A DNA stretch of 7,294 nt from Phyllobacteriaceae bacterium UBA1940 (GTDB lineage Bacteria > Pseudomonadota > Alphaproteobacteria > Rhizobiales > Rhizobiaceae). Each line of letters begins with the position of its first letter. Position 1 is the stretch's first letter. The stretch lies in the NCBI GenBank assembly GCA_002336975.1, contig DDFA01000090.1, positions 1 through 7,294 of the forward strand, written 5' to 3'. The notes under the pieces are model-generated. The model was given only the letters and a program-made list of their open reading frames with translations, was not told where the DNA came from and did not search any database. This document shows positions 1-7,294 of this stretch, one piece after another. Position numbers and translations under genes: made by a program.

Positions 1-1257
1 GCCGCGCACCCGGTATTTGAAGGAGACCAACTGGTCGACGCCGACCGGCCCACGGGCGTGCATCTTGCCGGTGGCGATGCCGATCTCGGCGCCCATGCCG
101 AACTCGCCGCCGTCGGCGAACTGGGTCGAGGCGTTCCACAGCAGGATCGCCGAGTCGATCTCGTTCATGAAGCGCTCGGCCGTGGCGGCGTCCGCGGTGA
201 CGATCGCCTCGGTGTGGTGGGAGCCGTGGCGCTCGATGTGGTCGATGGCGCCGGCGACGCCGTCGACGAGGCCGACGGTGATGATCGCGTCGAGATATTC
301 GGTCGACCAGTCGGCGTCGGTCGCCGGCGTCGCTTGCGGCCAGGCCTTGCGGACCTCGCCGGAGGCGCGGATTTCGCAGCCTGCGCCGGCGAGCGCGTCG
401 AGCAGGGGGACAAGATGGGTGGACGCAACCGTGCGGTCGACGAGCAGGGTTTCGGCGGCGCCGCAGATGCCGGTGCGGCGCATCTTGGCGTTGACCGCGA
501 GCTTGACCGCCATGTCGAGATCGGCGGACCGGTCGACGTAAAGATGGACGATGCCTTCCAGATGGGCAAAAACCGGCACGCGCGCTTCGTTTTGCACCCG
601 TTCGACCAGGCTCCGGCCGCCGCGCGGAATGATGACGTCGAGATTGCCGCCGAGACCTTTGAGCATTTCGCCGACGGCGGCGCGGTCGGCCACAGGCACG
701 AGCTGGATCGCCTCCGCCGGCAGGCCGCCGGCCCGCAGGCCCTCGACCAGGCAGGCATGGATGGCGAGCGAAGAATTGAGCGAATCCGAGCCGCCGCGCA
801 GGATCACCGCATTGCCGGCCTTGACGCACAGCGCCCCGGCGTCGGCGGTCACATTGGGCCGGCTTTCATAGATCACGCCGATGACGCCGAGGGGCGTGCG
901 CACGCGCTCTATATGCAGGCCGTTGGGGCGGTCCCATTCGGCGATTACCTGGCCGACCGGGTCGGGCAGGGCGGCGATGGCGCGCACGCCATTCGCCATG
1001 GCGTGGATACGCGCCGATGTCAGCTTCAGCCGGTCGAGCATGGCGGTGCTCAGCGCGCCTTGCTCGCCAGCGGCCATGTCGACGGCGTTGGCGTCGAGGA
1101 TCGTTTGCATGTTGCGCTCGATCGCGTCGGCCATGGCGACAAGCGCGGCGGTCTTGCTCGCCGCCGGGGCGAGGCCGAGCGGGCGCAGCCCCGCACGCGC
1201 CTTGCGGCCGATCCCGGCCATCAGCGTCGCAGTGTCGGTTCCGGTCCTGGTCAACAT
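1..1257 (-). CDS. proA: Glutamate-5-semialdehyde dehydrogenase (gamma-glutamyl phosphate reductase), 3' end cut by window edge
   Basis: This enzyme reduces gamma-glutamyl phosphate to glutamate 5-semialdehyde with NADPH, the second step of proline synthesis, in the cytoplasm. The reading frame is open from an ATG at 1257 to base 1, giving 419 codons with no stop. Family members are about 417-430 residues, so only a short tail is missing. Visible landmarks are the N-terminal cofactor-binding half ([14 protein letters not shown] around 124-137), IPRGG at 210-214, the catalytic cysteine C265 in [10 protein letters not shown], and the family signature V-x5-A-I-D-H-I with HGSHHTEAI at 331-352. The C-terminal [10 protein letters not shown] and KMHARGPVG motifs are also present. 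The start is supported by GGAG at 1265-1268, seven bases upstream. The gene follows proB after 91 bases on the same strand, so it is probably co-transcribed. In related genomes nadD usually follows, which would lie outside the window. Identification is secure from motifs read in translation. Confidence 0.96.
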   Translation of the reverse strand, partial: MLTRTGTDTATLMAGIGRKARAGLRPLGLAPAASKTAALVAMADAIERNMQTILDANAVDMAAGEQGALSTAMLDRLKLTSARIHAMANGVRAIAALPDPVGQVIAEWDRPNGLHIERVRTPLGVIGVIYESRPNVTADAGALCVKAGNAVILRGGSDSLNSSLAIHACLVEGLRAGGLPAEAIQLVPVADRAAVGEMLKGLGGNLDVIIPRGGRSLVERVQNEARVPVFAHLEGIVHLYVDRSADLDMAVKLAVNAKMRRTGICGAAETLLVDRTVASTHLVPLLDALAGAGCEIRASGEVRKAWPQATPATDADWSTEYLDAIITVGLVDGVAGAIDHIERHGSHHTEAIVTADAATAERFMNEIDSAILLWNASTQFADGGEFGMGAEIGIATGKMHARGPVGVDQLVSFKYRVRG

Positions 1258-1325
1258 GTCCGATCTCCATCGGTGTCGGCTGGCTAGATGTAAAGAGGTC
1301 GCGCCGTTACCGCAATGAGCGGCTG

Positions 1326-1348
1326 GCGGGCGGCTTCGGCCTGACCCG

Positions 1349-1349
<1 letters not shown>
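1326..1349 (-). other. Stem-loop between proB and proA
   Basis: An outer stem GCGGG/CCCGC (1326-1330 with 1345-1349) encloses an internal loop and a second stem GGC/GCC (1332-1334 with 1339-1341). The four-base loop is TTCG on the plus strand and CGAA on the transcribed minus strand. It begins at the proB stop codon and lies in the 91-base gap before proA. No T-run follows on the minus strand, so it is not a standard intrinsic terminator. It may be an mRNA-stabilising or partial pausing structure, or chance in GC-rich DNA. The rest of the gap shows nothing beyond the proA ribosome-binding site. Confidence 0.35.
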
Positions 1350-3561
<2,212 letters not shown>

Positions 3562-4155
3562 TCATTGCGACGTCCTCGACCAGCTGCGCAAGCCGATCCA
3601 GGTCTTGCGGTCGAGCCGGTAGCGCACCACCGTCACCTGTCCGGCGGCGATCGAGTTCAACATGCCCTGCCCGCAATACTGGAAGCCGCATTTGTGGATG
3701 ACGCGCTGCGAAGCGGCGTTGGTCACCCGGCACGATGCGGCGACGCAATCGGCGTCGGACGCCCTGAACGCCAAGTCGACCAGCGCATGCGCCGCTTCGG
3801 TCGCATATCCCTCGCCCCAAAACGGTTCGCCGATCCAGTAGCCGAGGTCGAACCCGCCGGCGACCGGGCGCAGGCCGGCGCAGCCGATGAACGCACCGGT
3901 GGCGGCGAGGGTCAGCACATAGGAGGCCTCTGCGCGCGCCGGGTCGGTCGCCAGTTCGATGAAGGCGCGCGCTTCGGCTTCGCCATAGGGATGCGGCATG
4001 CGCGTCAGCATCTCGGCGATGCGCCGGTTGCCGGCAAGTCGCGTCAGGTCTTCGACATCGTCGACATGCGGCTGGCGCATGACCAGCCGCCGGGTCACCA
4101 GAACCGGACAGTCGATGCGGCCGAACGCGCCGCCTGTATCTGTTTCCGCGATCAT
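3562..4155 (-). CDS. GNAT family N-acetyltransferase, RimJ/RimL-like (downstream copy)
   Basis: This is a predicted cytoplasmic acetyl-CoA-dependent N-acetyltransferase of the RimJ/RimL-like group (Acetyltransf_3 type). The substrate cannot be read from the sequence. The 197-residue protein opens its domain with TRRLVMRQP (21-29), carries the core strand and acetyl-CoA pyrophosphate-binding segment LGYWIGEPFWGEGYATEAA (104-122, with W-G-E-G-Y-A as the loop), and then N146-AASQRVIHKCGF (146-158), the usual helix before the last strands. The start at 4155 is supported by AGGGGAG at 4165-4171, nine bases upstream. The nearer upstream ATG at 4160-4158 (AGACCGATGAG) is out of frame and stops at once. 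It begins 21 bases after the stop of the other GNAT gene, so the two are surely co-transcribed. The setting between L21/L27 and Obg makes a ribosomal or translation-factor substrate attractive, but that is inference only. The C-terminal 15 residues look divergent and unassigned. Confidence 0.9.
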   Translation of the reverse strand: MIAETDTGGAFGRIDCPVLVTRRLVMRQPHVDDVEDLTRLAGNRRIAEMLTRMPHPYGEAEARAFIELATDPARAEASYVLTLAATGAFIGCAGLRPVAGGFDLGYWIGEPFWGEGYATEAAHALVDLAFRASDADCVAASCRVTNAASQRVIHKCGFQYCGQGMLNSIAAGQVTVVRYRLDRKTWIGLRSWSRTSQ

Positions 4156-4176
4156 CTCATCGGTCTCCCCTACCGG

Positions 4177-4719
4177 TTACGCCGCCGCGCGCCCGGGCGT
4201 CGCCGCACGGCTTGCCCAGGCGGCCGCGTCCAGGCGGGTCGTCAATGCATCGACCATCGCGTCGCGCGGGCGGCAGTAGATCTGTGTCAGGCCGGTGGTG
4301 ACGAAGCCGAGCTTGCGCTGCACCTGCATGGAGGCGGGATTGTCGACGAAGACCGAGGATTCGACCGCCTCGATGCGGCGCGTCGAGATCGCGTGGTCGA
4401 TCAGCGCGGCGGCTGCTTCGGTCATGAAGCCGCGGCCATGCGCCTCTTCGGCCAGCCAGTAGCCGAGCCGGGGCGCGGGGCCGCCGCCTTCAAGCGAGAC
4501 GACGCCGATCAGTCTTTCACGATGGATCGTGTAGACGAGATCGTCGGGCCGGAAAGCCAATCCGGCGATCCAGTCATGCGCGTCGGCGGGAAAATAGGGA
4601 TAGGGCACGACCGCCAGGTTGCGCGCCACCTTCCAGTTGGACAGGGCGGCGGCGATGTCGTCGGCGTCGAGCGCGACGAGGGGCCTCAGCGTCAGTCTCT
4701 TGGCGACCAGTATGTGCAT
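4177..4719 (-). CDS. GNAT family N-acetyltransferase, RimJ/RimL-like (upstream copy)
   Basis: This is a second RimJ/RimL-like acetyltransferase, 180 residues, substrate unknown. Landmarks are AKRLTLRPL (6-14), the acetyl-CoA loop segment LGYWLAEEAHGRGFMTEAA (85-103, with H-G-R-G-F-M as the loop) and NPASMQVQRKLGF (127-139). The same three blocks occur in the same order in the GNAT encoded next to it, so the two look like diverged tandem paralogues. The ATG at 4719 has GGAAG at 4726-4730, six bases upstream. There are only a few residues before the first conserved strand, so the N terminus is short but complete. The gene starts only 17 bases beyond the T-tract of a strong terminator after rpmA. 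Expression must therefore come from readthrough or from a promoter inside or just after rpmA; none was recognised. The last 15 residues are alanine-rich and probably disordered. Confidence 0.9.
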   Translation of the reverse strand: MHILVAKRLTLRPLVALDADDIAAALSNWKVARNLAVVPYPYFPADAHDWIAGLAFRPDDLVYTIHRERLIGVVSLEGGGPAPRLGYWLAEEAHGRGFMTEAAAALIDHAISTRRIEAVESSVFVDNPASMQVQRKLGFVTTGLTQIYCRPRDAMVDALTTRLDAAAWASRAATPGRAAA

Positions 4720-4736
4720 GGCGGACTTCCAGAACG

Positions 4737-4766
4737 AAAAAGGGGAGATGGAAACCCATCTCCCCT
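4737..4766 (-). terminator. Intrinsic terminator of the rplU-rpmA transcript
   Basis: A perfect 11-base-pair stem (AGGGGAGATGG at 4741-4751 with its complement at 4756-4766) has a four-base loop. On the minus strand it is followed at once by a run of five T residues (complement of 4737-4741, the first paired within the stem). A matching T-run at 4772-4776 on the plus strand makes it potentially bidirectional. It ends transcription about 70-100 bases after the rpmA stop. The palindrome extends outward: CCAGAA at 4729-4734 matches TTCTGG at 4775-4780. Confidence 0.88.
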
Positions 4767-4789
4767 GATCCTTTTTCTGGCCTGTCCAG

Positions 4790-4818
4790 ACACCGGCTCC
4801 CGAGATGGGCGCCGGTGT
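4790..4818 (-). promoter_or_regulatory. Stem-loop in the rpmA 3' region, possible anti-terminator element
   Basis: An eight-base-pair stem (ACACCGGC 4790-4797 with GCCGGTGT 4811-4818) is capped by a three-base-pair inner stem (4799-4801 with 4807-4809). On the minus-strand RNA the loop side holds CCCAUCUC (4809 to 4802). This is exactly complementary to GAGAUGGG (4762 to 4755) in the first arm and loop edge of the downstream terminator. No T-run follows, so it is not itself a terminator. The structure is clear in the sequence; a regulatory role is inferred. Confidence 0.5.
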
Positions 4819-4834
4819 TGTGGTGCGGAACCGG

Positions 4835-5104
4835 CTACTCCGCTGCTTCCTGAATCGGGTTTACCGACACGTAGGTTCGGCCGTTGGCTTTTTTGGCGAA
4901 CGAAACCGCGCCCGGCTGAAGCGCAAAAAGGGTGTGGTCGGTGCCCATGCCGACGTTGACGCCGGGGTGCATCTTGGTGCCGCGCTGACGAACAAGGATG
5001 TTGCCGGCGAGAACGCTCTCGCCGCCAAACTTCTTCACGCCGAGGCGCTTGGATTCGGAATCGCGACCGTTGCGCGACGAACCGCCAGCTTTCTTATGTG
5101 CCAT
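4835..5104 (-). CDS. rpmA: 50S ribosomal protein L27
   Basis: L27 is a component of the large ribosomal subunit whose N-terminal tail reaches towards the peptidyl-transferase centre. The 89-residue protein has the standard N terminus [16 protein letters not shown], then [19 protein letters not shown] and [20 protein letters not shown] (about 39-57), all typical of the family, and normal length. The N terminus is the mature type beginning AHKKAGGS, without the cleaved leader of some Firmicutes. AGGAG at 5114-5118 lies nine bases before the ATG. It follows rplU after 83 bases, the usual rplU-rpmA pair, and is followed by two stem-loops of which the second is a terminator. Identification is certain. 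Confidence 0.99.
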   Translation of the reverse strand: MAHKKAGGSSRNGRDSESKRLGVKKFGGESVLAGNILVRQRGTKMHPGVNVGMGTDHTLFALQPGAVSFAKKANGRTYVSVNPIQEAAE

Positions 5105-5113
5105 GGCTCAATA

Positions 5114-5134
5114 CTCCTATGCGCCCTTGGGCGC
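5114..5134 (-). promoter_or_regulatory. rpmA ribosome-binding site with adjacent inverted repeat
   Basis: The Shine-Dalgarno sequence AGGAG (complement of 5114-5118) lies nine bases before the rpmA ATG. Two bases further upstream is a perfect inverted repeat GCGCCC-TT-GGGCGC (5121-5134). In RNA this can form a short five-base-pair hairpin with a four-base loop next to the binding site. The remaining 50 or so bases up to the rplU stop show nothing else recognisable. Confidence 0.45.
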
Positions 5135-5187
5135 GCTTGATCTGTCTATGATCGCGTTTGCGACCGAATTCAAGGCAGGATGGCGAA

Positions 5188-5793
5188 TTACTTCGCCAGC
5201 TCCTTCGCCTGGGCCTTCCAGTCATGGATCTGGTCGGCGCTGAACGGCATGTTCGCGTCGATCTTCTCGATGTCGGCGTCGGTCAGCTCGGCGAGCTGCC
5301 TGAAGGTGGTGATGCCCTGTTCGGCGAGCTGCTTGGCCGCGACCGGGCCGATGCCCTTGATGTCGACCAGCTTGTCGCCCTTGCCGGCGGGAGCGGTGAA
5401 CAGCGGCGCTGCCGTTGCCGGAGCCGCAGCTTCAGCCTTCTTGGCTGGCTTGGCGTCGGCAGCCTTCGACGGCTTGGCGCCACCGATCAGGATCTCGGAG
5501 ATCCGCACGGTGGTCAGAAGCTGGCGGTGGCCGATGCGGCGGCGCGAATTCTGGCGGCGGCGCTTCTTGAACGCGATGACCGTCTTGGCGTGGCCCTGGG
5601 CGACGACTTCGGCGGCGACCGAAGCGCCGTCAACGAAGGGAGCGCCCAGCGTGACATTGTCGCCGTCGCCATGCGCCAGCACCGAACCGATGGTGACGAT
5701 GTCGCCGACAGCGCCTTCGATCTTCTCGATCTTCAATTCCTGATCGGCGACAACGCGATACTGCTTGCCGCCCGTTTTGATGACTGCGAACAT
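5188..5793 (-). CDS. rplU: 50S ribosomal protein L21 with C-terminal helix-hairpin-helix-type extension
   Basis: L21 binds 23S rRNA in the large subunit. Residues 1-103 are a complete L21 domain: [14 protein letters not shown] at the start, then [17 protein letters not shown] (75-91), the basic segment typical of L21, and TTVRISEI. E. coli L21 stops at 103 residues, but this protein has 201. An Ala/Lys/Pro-rich linker (about 104-138) leads to a second small domain at about 139-201 with [13 protein letters not shown] (144-156) followed by [16 protein letters not shown] (164-179), resembling a helix-hairpin-helix nucleic-acid-binding fold. Similar extended L21 proteins are known in rhizobia. 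The ATG at 5793 is chosen over an in-frame start at 5901 because [12 protein letters not shown] is the conserved N terminus and AAAGG (5802-5806) lies eight bases upstream. It is the first gene of the rplU-rpmA unit. The extension's role is unknown. Confidence 0.97.
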   Translation of the reverse strand: MFAVIKTGGKQYRVVADQELKIEKIEGAVGDIVTIGSVLAHGDGDNVTLGAPFVDGASVAAEVVAQGHAKTVIAFKKRRRQNSRRRIGHRQLLTTVRISEILIGGAKPSKAADAKPAKKAEAAAPATAAPLFTAPAGKGDKLVDIKGIGPVAAKQLAEQGITTFRQLAELTDADIEKIDANMPFSADQIHDWKAQAKELAK

Positions 5794-5916
5794 TTTTTTT
5801 GCCTTTCGCTTGTTCGGTCGGCTCTCAGCGGACAAAGCCGTCGGGCCGTCTTTTTTCAGTCTGCGGGGTTCAAAAAACCAAGCGGCGCGGGACGGGCCCA
5901 CGCCGAAGGACGTGTG
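5794..5916 (-). promoter_or_regulatory. rplU 5' leader with stem-loops and A/T homopolymer tracts
   Basis: If the promoter at 5917-5945 is right, the rplU mRNA has a leader of about 117 bases. A seven-base-pair stem with one G-U pair (5819-5825 with 5834-5840, eight-base loop) lies 25 bases before the ATG. A six-base-pair hairpin CACGUC/GGCGUG is also possible near the 5' end. The minus strand also carries T6 (5872-5877), A6 (5851-5856) and A8 ending in the start codon (from 5800), unusual in such GC-rich DNA. A leader that senses L21 is plausible, but no known leader family was recognised. Confidence 0.35.
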
Positions 5917-5945
5917 CGACTACCCGAAGCGGGCGATCGAGTCAA
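5917..5945 (-). promoter_or_regulatory. Candidate sigma-70-type promoter of rplU-rpmA
   Basis: On the minus strand, TTGACT (complement of 5940-5945), preceded by C as in the alphaproteobacterial CTTGAC element, is followed after 17 bases by TAGTCG (complement of 5917-5922). The -35 element is strong and the -10 element is weak. The position, about 125 bases before the rplU ATG, fits a ribosomal-protein promoter. No transcription data are available. Confidence 0.5.
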
Positions 5946-5978
5946 GGTGAGAGGCCGTGGCCGGCGCGTCGACCGCAA

Positions 5979-6008
5979 TTGACACGCGCGAAGCCGCTGG
6001 CGCATCGT
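5979..6008 (+). promoter_or_regulatory. Candidate promoter of the beta-helix gene
   Basis: A perfect TTGACA at 5979-5984 is followed after 18 bases by CATCGT (6003-6008), a poor -10 element. The transcript would have a leader of about 27 bases. It diverges from, and does not overlap, the candidate rplU promoter at 5917-5945. Confidence is limited by the weak -10. Confidence 0.38.
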
Positions 6009-6041
6009 CTGCCGAGACTGTGATCAGGGGAGTGACGCCGC

Positions 6042-7274
6042 ATGACGATCCGCGTTTCGATTTCAACGCTGATGCTGGCGGTGGCGCTGCCGTTTCACGC
6101 CGTCGCCGCCGATATTGTCGTCGAGGCGGGCGAGGGCGCGGCCGAACGTCTGCAGGAGGCGCTGATCAGCGTCGAACCGGGCAGCGCGGTGAAGATCGGT
6201 CCCGGCCGCTTCGACCTGACCGAGGGCCTGTCGCTCGATGTCGACAATGTCAAGGTGCAGGGCGCGGGCGCCGGCCAGACGGTGTTGTCGTTCAAGGGCC
6301 AGACCGGCGCGGGCGAGGGGCTGCTGGTCACATCCGACAAGGTGGTGCTGGAGGATTTCGCGGTCGAGGACACCAAGGGCGACGGGATCAAGTCGAAAGG
6401 GTCGGACCAGATCACCTTCCGCAACGTGTCGGTGGTGTGGACCGGCGGGCCGAAGGAGACCAACGGCGCCTATGGCGTCTATCCGGTGGCGTCCAAGAAT
6501 GTGCTGATCGACGGCGTGTTCGTCTCCGGCGCGTCGGACGCCGGCATCTATGTCGGCCAGAGCGAGGACATCGTCGTGCGCAACAGCCGCGCCGAATACA
6601 ATGTCGCCGGCATTGAAATCGAGAACTCGAAGCGCGCCGACGTCTACAAGAACACCGTCACTCACAATACCGGCGGCATCCTGGTGTTCGACCTGCCGAA
6701 TCTGCCGGTGCAGGGCGGCCACGATATCCGCGTCTTCGATAACGACGTGGTGGAAAACGACACCGCCAATTTCGCGCCCAAGGGCAATATCGTCGCCATC
6801 GTGCCGAAGGGCATGGGAGTGATGGTGATGGCCAACCGCAATGTGCACGTGTTCGGCAACCGGTTCGACAAGAATGGCACCACGCATGTTCTGCTAGCCG
6901 CCTATCCGAACGATTACGACGACGACAACTACATGTTCGTGCCGCGCGGGGTCTATGTGCACGGCAACACCTATGGCGAGGGCGGAGGTTCGCCCGACGG
7001 CGAGGTCGGCAAGCTGATCTCGGACATTTCGGGCACGCCGGTGCCCGACATCGTGTGGGACGGCGTCACCCGCATTCCGGAATATTTCTCCTGGGTGGCG
7101 GCGGAGAACCGGATTTATGTCGACGAAGCCGAGGGCACGACCTTCGCCAATCTGAAGATGATCTCGAACATGCTGCTGCCGTGGAGCACGGCGCCAGACA
7201 CCGACATCGCCGGATACAAGGGCTCGCTGCCCGAGCCGCCGCCGGTCAAGCTGCCGCAGGACGGCGGCGCGTGA
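6042..7274 (+). CDS. Secreted right-handed parallel beta-helix repeat protein, function unknown
   Basis: The 410-residue protein begins with a Sec-type signal peptide: short basic start MTIR, hydrophobic stretch 5-18, and an A-V-A site at 20-22, so the mature protein probably starts at A23 in the periplasm or outside. From about 98 to 285 it consists of beta-helix rungs of about 22-30 residues with regular I/V/G positions: SDKVVLEDF (98-106), SDQITFRNV, SKNVLIDGV (151-159), SEDIVVRNS (174-182), RADVYKNT, HDIRVFDND and RNVHVFGNR (266-274). An acidic loop YPNDYDDDNY (288-297) may bind a metal such as calcium. The tail is proline-rich. It resembles an uncharacterised family (TIGR03805, recalled and not searched) whose genes usually pair with an exported c-type cytochrome-like protein. 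No polysaccharide-lyase catalytic set was recognised, so no enzyme activity is assigned. AGGGGAG at 6026-6032 lies nine bases before the ATG. The stop overlaps a possible downstream GTG start. Confidence 0.92.
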   Translation: MTIRVSISTLMLAVALPFHAVAADIVVEAGEGAAERLQEALISVEPGSAVKIGPGRFDLTEGLSLDVDNVKVQGAGAGQTVLSFKGQTGAGEGLLVTSDKVVLEDFAVEDTKGDGIKSKGSDQITFRNVSVVWTGGPKETNGAYGVYPVASKNVLIDGVFVSGASDAGIYVGQSEDIVVRNSRAEYNVAGIEIENSKRADVYKNTVTHNTGGILVFDLPNLPVQGGHDIRVFDNDVVENDTANFAPKGNIVAIVPKGMGVMVMANRNVHVFGNRFDKNGTTHVLLAAYPNDYDDDNYMFVPRGVYVHGNTYGEGGGSPDGEVGKLISDISGTPVPDIVWDGVTRIPEYFSWVAAENRIYVDEAEGTTFANLKMISNMLLPWSTAPDTDIAGYKGSLPEPPPVKLPQDGGA

Positions 7275-7294
7275 CCGGCCCGGGGCGCTGGCGG
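7271..7294 (+). CDS. Possible start of the next gene, cut by window edge
   Basis: A GTG at 7271-7273 overlaps the TGA stop of the beta-helix gene (GTGA), and AGGA at 7258-7261 lies nine bases upstream. The eight visible codons would read M-T-G-P-G-R-W-R, which could be the basic start of a signal peptide. If so, this would be the exported partner usually found next to this beta-helix family. Eight codons are too few to identify a product, and the true start may lie further right. Confidence 0.35.

Noticed and set aside
165..758. Minus-strand frame of 197 codons within proA
   Set aside because: It is an out-of-frame shadow. The true proA frame on the same strand runs from 1257 to the window edge without a stop.
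58..1287. Plus-strand open frame of 409 codons
   Set aside because: It is antisense to proA, whose catalytic cysteine and signatures are intact. The plus-strand translation is low-complexity and has no recognisable domain.
4741..4818. Tandem hairpins as a mobile repeat (REP/RIME-like) or CRISPR repeat
   Set aside because: The two hairpins share only a short GAGATGGG segment, no further copies were noticed in the window, and the second one is explained as a terminator.
5794..5901. N-terminal extension of L21 from an ATG at 5901
   Set aside because: The conserved L21 N terminus begins at M-F-A-V-I-K with its own ribosome-binding site. The upstream 36 codons do not resemble L21 and fall in the leader.
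5957..6616. Plus-strand frame starting upstream of the beta-helix gene
   Set aside because: It overlaps the beta-helix gene in another frame and translates to an Arg/Gly-rich sequence with no domain. The 6042 frame has a signal peptide and repeat structure.

Overview
The window comes from a GC-rich alphaproteobacterium, most probably of the Hyphomicrobiales (Mesorhizobium/Phyllobacteriaceae-like). This is judged from memory of families, not from a search. The evidence is the gene order rplU-rpmA-GNAT-GNAT-obgE-proB-proA, the L21 protein with a C-terminal helix-hairpin-helix-type extension, and the detailed Obg and ProA sequences. No tRNA, rRNA, insertion sequence, CRISPR array or phage gene was seen.

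Minus-strand block (about 1-5945). Read in the direction of transcription it starts at a candidate promoter at 5917-5945 with a leader of about 117 nt. Then come rplU (ribosomal protein L21) and rpmA (L27), followed by a 3' region with two tandem stem-loops, the second a good intrinsic terminator. Only 17 bases beyond the terminator T-tract, a second gene set begins: two adjacent RimJ/RimL-type GNAT acetyltransferases, obgE (ribosome-assembly GTPase), proB (glutamate 5-kinase) and proA (glutamate-5-semialdehyde dehydrogenase). obgE and proB overlap in ATGA. ProA runs off the left edge with only its last few residues missing. L21, L27 and Obg belong to the large ribosomal subunit or its assembly. 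ProB and ProA catalyse the first two steps of proline synthesis from glutamate.

Plus-strand block (about 5979-7294). After a 248-base divergent intergenic region, one gene encodes a secreted right-handed parallel beta-helix protein of uncharacterised function. Its stop codon overlaps a possible GTG start of the next gene, which leaves the window after eight codons. In the family this protein resembles, the beta-helix gene is usually paired with a second exported protein (a predicted haem c-type cytochrome), so the pair may continue to the right.

The two points most worth following up are the beta-helix gene with its possible overlapping partner, and the rpmA/GNAT junction. At that junction the upstream hairpin loop is complementary to the first arm of the terminator. 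The terminator's outer palindrome also reaches the ribosome-binding site of the next gene. This layout could control readthrough from the ribosomal-protein genes into the GNAT-obgE-proBA genes.
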